Positions 57,848-64,000 of a DNA stretch of 64,000 bases are shown here, piece after piece (position 1 is the first letter of the stretch; the number at the start of each line of letters is the position of its first letter). The position numbers and the translations under genes are program-made. Where the stretch lies: contig CAVQQQ010000009.1 in the NCBI GenBank assembly GCA_963715025.1, positions 1,479,015-1,543,014 on the forward strand, read 5' to 3'. The notes under the pieces are model-generated. The model was not told the DNA's origin and made no database searches. It saw only the letters and a program-made list of their open reading frames with translations. The DNA comes from DASSJT01 sp963715025. GTDB lineage: Bacteria; Actinomycetota; Actinomycetes; Actinomycetales; Dermatophilaceae.

Positions 57848-57900
57848 CATCGCTCCTCGACGTCTCCACCAGCGGGTTGCGTCCACCCCATCCTAGCGTG

Positions 57901-57972
57901 GCTCAGTCAAGAATGACGATTTCCTCAGAACCTCTTGACTGAGCAGGTGTTCATGAGTGACGATTACGTCAG
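57901..57972. promoter_or_regulatory. divergent promoter with two operators 44 bp apart and a nested 12-bp inverted repeat
   Basis: Operators ATGACGATTTCCTCAG (57913-57928) and GTGACGATTACGTCAG (57957-57972) are 44 bp apart. GCTCAGTCAAGA (57901-57912) and TCTTGACTGAGC (57933-57944) form a perfect inverted repeat around the first operator. It places a TTGACT box on each strand (57935-57940 plus, 57905-57910 minus). The second operator covers the expected -10 of the plus-strand promoter. Confidence 0.72.
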
Positions 57973-57994
57973 TAGATCTCCTGAGGAGCAGCAG

Positions 57995-59128
57995 ATGACC
58001 AGTCACCACGGGACTCACAACGACCTGCACAACGATCAGGGTGGGCTGCCCGCCGAGCACCCGGGACGCGCGAAGAACCCCATCATCAAGGTGCTCGACC
58101 TGGCCTGGCTCGAGTTCGTCAAGCCCGACCTGGACGCCTCGGAGCGCTTCGCACACGCATTCGGGTTCACCACCTTGAGCCGGACGGCGGACGAGCTCCA
58201 GCTGCGCGGGACCGACGCCGGCGCGCCGTGCGTGATCGTGCGCCGTGGGCCCCGCTCGACGTACCTCGGCGCGGCCTTCCGGGCCGCGGACTCCACCGAC
58301 CTGGTGCGGCTCGCCGACGTCACCGGAGCGAAGGTCGCGAACCTCCCCGAGAGCATCGGCGGGCTCACCGTGGACCTGGCCGATCCGAGCGGGGCGGTGG
58401 TCCGGGTTGTCGCCGACACCCACGAGCTCGCAACCCTGCCGGGCCAGCCGACGCAGGTGTTCAACTTCGGGCACGACGTGCGGCGCGCCAACGCCACACA
58501 GCGCCCGAATCGTGAGCCCGCGAAGATCCAGCGGCTGGGCCACGTCGTGCTGCAGACCACGAGGTACATCGAGACCCTGAACTGGTACCTGGAGCACCTC
58601 GGTCTCATCGTCAGCGACTTCAAGTACTACGAGGGGCAGCGTCAGCGCGGCCCGACCATGAGCTTCATCCGCTGTGACCGCGGCATGACTCCCACCGACC
58701 ACCACACGCTGGCCATGATGCTCGGCCCCAGCAACCGGTACGTGCACTCGGCGTACCAGGTGGGAGACCTCGACGCGCTGGCCGCCGGTGGGGAGTACCT
58801 CCGCGAGCTGGGCTTCCACCGCTCCTGGGGGATCGGTCGTCACATCGAGGGCAGCCAGATCTTCGACTACTGGCGCGACCCGGACGGCCTCCTGGTCGAG
58901 CACTTCGCGGACGGTGACCTGTTCGACTGCACCCTGGAGCCCGGCTGGTCGCCGATGACGACGTCCGGGCTGGCCCAGTGGGGACCGCCGGCCACCAAGG
59001 ACTTCCTGGGTCTCACCCCGGGACGAGACGTGTTGCACGAGCTGCTGTCGATGGCTCGTTCGCTGCGTGACGACAACGAGTTCGACCTGACCCGCCTTCG
59101 CGGCCTCCTGAAAGTGACGAGTTCATGA
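57995..59128 (+). CDS. VOC-type extradiol dioxygenase (second ring-cleavage enzyme)
   Basis: 377 residues from ATG 57995 (AGGAG upstream); an in-frame ATG at 57953 precedes the operator and is unlikely. Two VOC modules: LAWLEFVKPDLDASERFAHAFG and LGHVVLQTTRYIETLNWYLEHLGL. Candidate Fe ligands are His183, His251 (YVHSAYQV) and Glu302 (GLLVEHFADGD), with DHHTLAM at 235-241. Longer than the first dioxygenase and only distantly related. ATGA overlap with the FAH-family gene. Its partner hydrolase suggests a different ring-cleavage branch. Confidence 0.83.
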   Translation: MTSHHGTHNDLHNDQGGLPAEHPGRAKNPIIKVLDLAWLEFVKPDLDASERFAHAFGFTTLSRTADELQLRGTDAGAPCVIVRRGPRSTYLGAAFRAADSTDLVRLADVTGAKVANLPESIGGLTVDLADPSGAVVRVVADTHELATLPGQPTQVFNFGHDVRRANATQRPNREPAKIQRLGHVVLQTTRYIETLNWYLEHLGLIVSDFKYYEGQRQRGPTMSFIRCDRGMTPTDHHTLAMMLGPSNRYVHSAYQVGDLDALAAGGEYLRELGFHRSWGIGRHIEGSQIFDYWRDPDGLLVEHFADGDLFDCTLEPGWSPMTTSGLAQWGPPATKDFLGLTPGRDVLHELLSMARSLRDDNEFDLTRLRGLLKVTSS

Positions 59129-60063
59129 GCATCACCATTCTGCGCACCGCCGATGCCTGGTGGGTCGGCACGCCCGGCGGCGCCGCCCGCATCGACACCG
59201 ATGCCGCAACCACCGGCGGACTGCTCGCCAAGCCCGAGCAGATCGAGGCCGCCCGGGGTAGCCAGAAGACCATCGACCCGGCCACCATCGACCTGGTGTC
59301 CCCGGTGACGGCACCCTGCCGGGTGGTGGCCCAGATGACCAACTTCGCCAGCCATGTGAAGGACGCCGGTCTCAACCCGGACGATATCCCGCTGACATTC
59401 TTCCGGAAGACGTCGGGCTCGATCAGCGGCCCGTTCGACGACATCATCCGCCCCGCTCACGTGCGCTTCCTGGACTACGAGGTCGAGATCGGCCTCGTGA
59501 TCGGCCGGGAGCTGCCGGTCGGCACGCAGGTCACCGCGGACAACTGGACCTCGTTCGTGGCCGGCCTGGTGGTGACCAACGACGTCTCGGCCCGAGACGT
59601 GCAGCTGCCGAAGACCCAGTTCTTCGAGTCCAAGTCCTACCCGACCTTCACGCCGGTCGGACCGTCGCTCGTCCTGCTCGACGACGACGAGCTGAAGCGG
59701 TTCGGCGACCTGCGCCTGCGCCTCTGGGTGAACGGCGAGCAGCGCCAGAACTCGGCGGTCGACGACGACATGGTCTACTCCCCGCTCGAGGCGCTGCAGG
59801 CGCTGAGCCGGTTCCAGCGGCTCGACCCGGGCGACGTGCTCCTCACCGGGACTCCGGAGGGCACCGCCCTGAGCGCACCGCCGAAGCCGGTCGAGATCAT
59901 CGCCGCGTTCCTGCCGCTCGCGCTGAAGTGGAAGCTCTTCTTCAAGCGGCAGGCCCAGAACCCCAAGTACCTGAAGCACGGCGACATCGTCGAGGTCGCC
60001 ATCGCTACCGACGATGGTGCGATCGACCTCGGCCGGCAGCGCACGGTCGTGAGGACCTTCTGA
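59125..60063 (+). CDS. fumarylacetoacetate hydrolase family protein
   Basis: 312 residues. The metal site of the FAH fold is Glu119, Glu121 (DYEVEIGLVIG) and Asp153 (VVTNDVSARD). FTPVGPSLVLLDD and DPGDVLLTGTPEG are conserved. The family hydrolyses, decarboxylates or hydrates ring-cleavage products. Between the dioxygenase and acyl-CoA synthetase genes, so it probably processes the product of the second dioxygenase; exact chemistry unknown. Confidence 0.87.
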   Translation: MSITILRTADAWWVGTPGGAARIDTDAATTGGLLAKPEQIEAARGSQKTIDPATIDLVSPVTAPCRVVAQMTNFASHVKDAGLNPDDIPLTFFRKTSGSISGPFDDIIRPAHVRFLDYEVEIGLVIGRELPVGTQVTADNWTSFVAGLVVTNDVSARDVQLPKTQFFESKSYPTFTPVGPSLVLLDDDELKRFGDLRLRLWVNGEQRQNSAVDDDMVYSPLEALQALSRFQRLDPGDVLLTGTPEGTALSAPPKPVEIIAAFLPLALKWKLFFKRQAQNPKYLKHGDIVEVAIATDDGAIDLGRQRTVVRTF

Positions 60064-61946
60064 TGGGCGACCTCATCTGGCCGACGTACGACGGGCCCGG
60101 CGACCTCCCTGTGATCGAGGCCGTGCCGCTGGCCGAGCGTGGCCTGCCGGGTACGACCTACGAGCTCTTGGTGCGGGCCGCCGGCCTGTGGCCGGAGCGC
60201 GTCGCCCTGTCCGTGCTCCCGGACGGCGAACGGTGGGAGCACCCCGCAGAGCGAACCTACGCCGAGCTGCTGAACGATGTGCATCGCTACGCCAACGTGT
60301 TCCACGCGCTGGGGGTGCGCCGGACCGACGGGGTCGCCCTCCTCGCTCCGAACTGCGACGAGCTCGTCACCGCAACCCTCGCGGCGGAGCTCGCCGGCAT
60401 CGCCGCGCCGATCAACAGCGGGCTCTCCGGGCAGCACATCGCCGAGCTGCTGCGCAGGTCGGGCGCCCGGGTCCTCGTGGCCGCCGGTCCCGACCTCGCA
60501 CCGGAGGTCTGGGAGAGCGCACGGGAGCTCGCCGTCCAGGCCGGGATGGAAGCCCTCCTCTCGCTGAGCCCGACGGGCGTTGGCCCGGCGGAGGCGGAGC
60601 TCACCCCGATCGACGGCGTGCGGGTCGGCCACCTGGGCGCGCTCGCGGCGGAGCAGCCACACGACGCCTTCGTGGGTGAAGCACCCTTGACCACCGACCT
60701 CGCCGCTCTGTTCCACACGGGCGGCACGACGGGGACGCCGAAGCTCGCCGCGCACACCCACGCCAACGAGGTCAGCGACGCCTGGATGATCGCTGGCAGC
60801 GGACTGATGCGCGAGGACGCGGTGGTGTTCGCCGCGCTGCCGCTCTTCCACGTCAACGCACTCCTCGTTACCGTTCTGGCCCCACTGTTCCGGGGCCTCC
60901 AGGTCATCTGGGCAGGCCCCCTGGGCTACCGCGACCAGGCGCTCTACCCCCGCTTCTGGAAGCTCGTCGAGCGCTACGGGATCACCACGATGAGCGCCGT
61001 GCCCACCGTGTACTCCGTCCTCGCCGGATGCCCTGTCGACGCCGACATCAGCAGCCTCCGCTTCGCCGTCGTCGGCGCTTCACCCCTGCCGCAGGCGGTC
61101 CGGGACGGCTTTGAGTCCGCCACCGGCATCCGGCTGGTCGAAGGCTACGGGCTCACCGAGGCCACGTGCGTCAGCGCACTGAGCTTTCCCCACCATCCGC
61201 ATCCCGGGTCCGTCGGCCAGCGCCTGCCGTACCAGCAGGTGAAGGCCGTCCAGGTCACCGCCGACGGTGAGTGGGTCGACCTGCCGGCCGGTCAGGTCGG
61301 CGCGCTCGCCATCAGCGGGCCGACCGTCTTCCCCGGCTACGTCACCGACCGCCGTCCCGACGGACCTGTGCTGGACGGACTGGGCAAGCTGCGCGACGGC
61401 TGGCTGGACACCGGGGACCTGGCCTGGGTCGACGTCGACGGCTTCATCCACCTCGCCGGCCGAGCCAAGGACCTGATCATCCGGGGCGGTCACAACATCG
61501 AACCGGCGGTCATCGAGAGCGTGCTGCTGGCACACCCGGCGGTCACCGCCGCGCAGGCGGTGGGTCGTCCGGACGTGCACGCCGGTGAGGTGCCGGTGGC
61601 GTTCGTCACGCTCGCCCCCGGCGCCACCGTGACCCCCGAGGAGCTGCTTGCCTGGGCCTCCGACCACGTGCCCGAGCAGGCGGCAGCCCCCAAAGCCGTC
61701 ACCGTGCTGGATGCACTCCCCGTCACCCTCGTGGGCAAGCCGTTCAAGCCCGCCCTGCGCGCCGAGGCCACCCGCGAGGCCGTCTTCAACGCGCTCCGCG
61801 ACACCCCCTCGGTCACCGGCGTCCGAGGAGCCGTCGAGGACGGTGCGGTCGTCGCCGTTGTCGGTCTGGCCCCCGGCGCCGACGAGACGTCGGTCCGGGA
61901 AGCCCTCGACCGTTTCGCCATCACCTGGAGATTGGAACTGTCATGA
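60063..61946 (+). CDS. AMP-dependent acyl-CoA synthetase/ligase
   Basis: 627 residues. P-loop FHTGGTTGTPKLAAHTH, YGLTEATC, WLDTGDLAWVDVDGFIHLAGRAKDLIIRGGHNI and the C-terminal catalytic Lys region LVGKPFKPALR form the complete ANL signature. The start ATG overlaps the preceding TGA by one base. Activates a carboxylic acid as CoA thioester; here an aromatic or phenylpropenoid acid, or a ring-cleavage acid, is plausible. Confidence 0.88.
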   Translation: MGDLIWPTYDGPGDLPVIEAVPLAERGLPGTTYELLVRAAGLWPERVALSVLPDGERWEHPAERTYAELLNDVHRYANVFHALGVRRTDGVALLAPNCDELVTATLAAELAGIAAPINSGLSGQHIAELLRRSGARVLVAAGPDLAPEVWESARELAVQAGMEALLSLSPTGVGPAEAELTPIDGVRVGHLGALAAEQPHDAFVGEAPLTTDLAALFHTGGTTGTPKLAAHTHANEVSDAWMIAGSGLMREDAVVFAALPLFHVNALLVTVLAPLFRGLQVIWAGPLGYRDQALYPRFWKLVERYGITTMSAVPTVYSVLAGCPVDADISSLRFAVVGASPLPQAVRDGFESATGIRLVEGYGLTEATCVSALSFPHHPHPGSVGQRLPYQQVKAVQVTADGEWVDLPAGQVGALAISGPTVFPGYVTDRRPDGPVLDGLGKLRDGWLDTGDLAWVDVDGFIHLAGRAKDLIIRGGHNIEPAVIESVLLAHPAVTAAQAVGRPDVHAGEVPVAFVTLAPGATVTPEELLAWASDHVPEQAAAPKAVTVLDALPVTLVGKPFKPALRAEATREAVFNALRDTPSVTGVRGAVEDGAVVAVVGLAPGADETSVREALDRFAITWRLELS

Positions 61947-62284
61947 CCACCACAACGATTCTTGCGGGCCTCCTCGTCGTCGCATTCGCGGCCCTCGGCT
62001 CGGCCAAGCTCGTCGCCGTACCCGCGATGCGCGCAAAGGCCGAACACGTCGGCTTCAGCGTCTCGGCGTACCGACGGATCGGCTTCCTCGAGGTTCTCGC
62101 CGTCATCGGCCTGCTCATCGGCGCGTTCGTCCCGGTGATCGGTGCCCTGGCCGCCGCGGGGCTCCTCATGCTCCTCGGTGGGGCGATCGTCGCCCACCTG
62201 CGCAACGGCGACGGCATACGCGAGATCGCCCCGGCCGTCGTCCTGGGTCTGGTGACCCTGAGCTACCTGCTCCTCGTGGTCTGA
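61943..62284 (+). CDS. DoxX family membrane protein
   Basis: 113 residues, four hydrophobic segments: TTILAGLLVVAFAALGSAKL, FLEVLAVIGLLIGAFVPVIG, ALAAAGLLMLLGGAIVAHL and IAPAVVLGLVTLSYLLLVV. The SAKL and YRRIGFLEVLA segments are typical of DoxX-like proteins, often found beside oxygenases. The ATG overlaps the ligase stop. Role in redox or membrane support is not proven. Confidence 0.82.
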   Translation: MTTTTILAGLLVVAFAALGSAKLVAVPAMRAKAEHVGFSVSAYRRIGFLEVLAVIGLLIGAFVPVIGALAAAGLLMLLGGAIVAHLRNGDGIREIAPAVVLGLVTLSYLLLVV

Positions 62285-62292
62285 GACCTGCT

Positions 62293-63829
62293 ATGAACCG
62301 TTCTCAGCGCACGAGCACCGACCCGATCCCCGTCGTCATCGTTGGGGCCGGCCCCGTCGGAGTCACCGCCGCCACCCTTCTCGGTCAGTACGGCGTCGAC
62401 TGCCTCGTCCTGGACCGCTGGGACGGCGTCTACCCCCAGCCGCGGGCCGTGCACCTCGACGACGAGATCTACCGGGTCCTGGTGCGGCTCGGCATCGCCG
62501 AGCAGTTCGCCGCCGTGTCCCGGCCCACCCGCGGGCTGCAGCTGATCGACCGCGAACCACCGGGTGTTCGCGGTGTTCGACCGGGCCGGCGACCGCGGCC
62601 GGCACGGGCACCCCAGGGCCAACATGTTCGACCAGCCCGAGCTCGAGCACCTGATGCGCACCAACCTCAAGGACCAGACCACGGTCAGCCTGCGTGGGAA
62701 CGTCGAGGTCACCGACGTCGCTCAGGACGGCCAGGGCCGGGTCCGGGTGGACTTCACCGACCGGCTCACCGGCGAGCACGAGTCCGTGCTGGCCACCTAC
62801 GTCCTGGGCTGCGACGGAGCCAACAGCGTCGTGCGGGCGGCGATCGGCGCCACGATGGAGGACCTCAAGTTCGAGCAGCGCTGGCTGGTGATCGACGTGG
62901 CCAGCATGGTCGAGCTCGACCAGTGGGAGGGCGTTCACCAGGTCTGCGACCCCGACCGCGCCGCGACGTACATGCGCATCGGGGACACCCGCTACCGCTG
63001 GGAGTTCCGACTGCTGCCGGGCGAGACCGCCGCCGACTTCGAGTCCATCGAAGCCCTCCAGCCGCTCATCGGACCGTGGGTCGAGGGCATCCCCTGCGAG
63101 CAGCTGGAGCTGGTGCGCGTCGCGGAGTACACCTTCCGGGCGCAGCTGGCCGACCGCTGGCGCGACCGCAACGTCTTCCTCCTCGGCGACGCCGCCCACC
63201 TGACGCCCCCCTTCGTCGGACAGGGGCTGTGCGCGGGAGTCCGCGATTCGATGAACCTCAGCTGGAAGATCGCCGGTGTCCTCTCCGGAGACCTGCCCGA
63301 GTCGGTGCTCGACACCTACGAGGTGGAGCGCAAACCGCACGCCCGGGCCCTCATCCAGCTCGCGAAGCTCATCGGTGTCTCCATGACGCAGGGCGGCAGG
63401 GCCGGTGACCTGCTCCGCAGGGCTATCGCCCCCCGGCTGCACTGGATCCCCGGCCTGCGCGACCGCCTCCTCGACAGCGAGACACCACCGCTGCGCCGGT
63501 CCGCCCTGGTGGAAGGACGCAGACCCGGCAAGTCCCTCAACGGACGGCTGTGCCCGAACGCGCTCCTGACCGATGGCATCCGGTACGACGACGTGACCCG
63601 TGGCGGGTTCGTGTTCGTGACCGGCGTGCCGCTCTCGCCCCAGCAGCGGACGCTGCTGGCGGGCCGCGGGACCGAGGTGCTCGAGGTGGCACCCGGCTCG
63701 TCCCTGTACAAGTGGCTCGAAGACGGCAACGCGGCGGCCGCACTGGTACGCCCGGACCACACGGTGCTGCGGGGCGGCCGCGACGTCGCAGGGCTCTGCG
63801 AAGCTGCACCCAAGTTCCTGGTTGCCTGA
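62293..63829 (+). CDS. mhpA: second MhpA-like FAD aromatic hydroxylase, one frame change
   Basis: About 511 residues if repaired. PVVIVGAGPVGVTAATLLGQ (FAD motif) and YPQPRAVHLDDEIYRVLVRL lie in the first frame. Near 62560 one extra C breaks ID-ANHRVFAVFDRAG. LGCDGANSVVRAAIG and NVFLLGDAAHLTPPFVGQGL are the DG and GD motifs. The 3-(3-hydroxyphenyl)propionate/3-hydroxycinnamate hydroxylase subfamily fits best. Eight bases after the DoxX gene and last in the second operon. Confidence 0.83.
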
Positions 63830-63832
63830 GGA

Positions 63833-63877
63833 ACGCGTCCCCTCCGAGACGACGGCAGTCGGCGACGAGGGACGCGT
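63833..63877 (+). terminator. stem-loop after the second hydroxylase gene
   Basis: ACGCGTCCCCTC (63833-63844) pairs with GAGGGACGCGT (63867-63877) with one bulged base, starting four bases past the stop. No T tract follows, as is common in high-GC actinobacteria. Confidence 0.45.
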
Positions 63878-63956
63878 CATCCTCGAGCCGGCGGGGGCCA
63901 TCCCTGCCCGATCGCTGCCCCTATCACCAAGCATGCGTAAGTTACGGAGGCAAGGA

Positions 63957-64000
63957 ATGGCCACTGTCCGACACGTAGCAGCGGTAGGCCGAACCGCTCC
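63957..64000 (+). CDS. start of a further gene, cut by the window edge
   Basis: ATG 63957 follows GGAGGCAAGG at good spacing. The first 14 codons read MATVRHVAAVGRTA, open to the window end. Too short to assign; the V-x-x-VGR-T pattern could begin a thiolase-like protein, but this is a guess. Confidence 0.45.
   Translation, partial: MATVRHVAAVGRTA

Noticed and set aside
48338..62560. Programmed ribosomal frameshifting in the mhp-like genes
   Set aside because: The shift sites differ from one another, lack slippery-site and pseudoknot logic, and fall in enzymes that are not frameshifted in known relatives; sequence error or mutation is simpler.

Overview
The window is GC-rich DNA of an actinobacterium. 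The evidence is strong third-position G/C bias, GTG starts, F420-type enzymes (LLM, DDN-like and PPOX families), ECF-sigma/YCII pairs and BTAD- and LuxR-type regulators. The heptamer GGCATAC/GTATGCC is strikingly frequent in the first 10.7 kb, which I associate, as inference only, with Intrasporangiaceae-like Micrococcales.

Layout. 0-15 kb looks like chromosomal backbone: a truncated thiD, a berberine-bridge-type oxidase, an SDR/zinc-dehydrogenase pair, a DadA-like oxidase, an LLM flavin enzyme, malQ, a MerR operon with a visible 20-bp-spacer operator promoter, and a STAND-type ATPase followed by a flavoprotein and a 38-residue membrane peptide. 15-30 kb holds VOC proteins, an AraC regulator, a UvrA-like ATPase split by three frameshifts, a SulP transporter, a DUF2278 protein, an ECF sigma/YCII pair, L-asparaginase and envelope proteins. 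A decayed partial copy of the VOC/AraC junction lies at 19.3 kb.

30.6-32.6 kb is a scar zone: a truncated APC permease, an M20 peptidase remnant, a frameshifted LytR_C protein and the 3' half of a tRNA-Phe gene (an attachment-site signature). 33-39.4 kb is a co-oriented redox cluster (OsmC, two flavoprotein monooxygenases, a 1060-residue BTAD/ATPase regulator). 39.5-47 kb mixes intact membrane proteins with broken DUF2255, LuxR/MalT, PAP2 and tyrosine-integrase genes, plus an orphan operator pair.

47.3-63.8 kb is a meta-cleavage aromatic-degradation island with two paralogous TetR regulators. The first operon is hydrolase, extradiol dioxygenase, flavin hydroxylase, hydratase, acylating acetaldehyde dehydrogenase and aldolase (mhpC-like, dioxygenase, mhpA, D, F, E), which would yield pyruvate and acetyl-CoA. 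Convergent to it lie a PHA synthase and a PHA depolymerase-like hydrolase. The second operon is VOC dioxygenase, FAH-family hydrolase, acyl-CoA synthetase, DoxX and a second flavin hydroxylase. Genes are chained by 4-bp ATGA/GTGA overlaps. The two TetR proteins sit beside 16-bp palindromes that differ by one symmetric base pair (CTGATGA versus CTGACGA arms), with centres phased 44 bp apart at both divergent promoters.

At least eight otherwise well-conserved genes are interrupted by single frame changes, nearly all equivalent to one extra base, often in a G or C run. Sequence error is a serious alternative to pseudogenisation for these.
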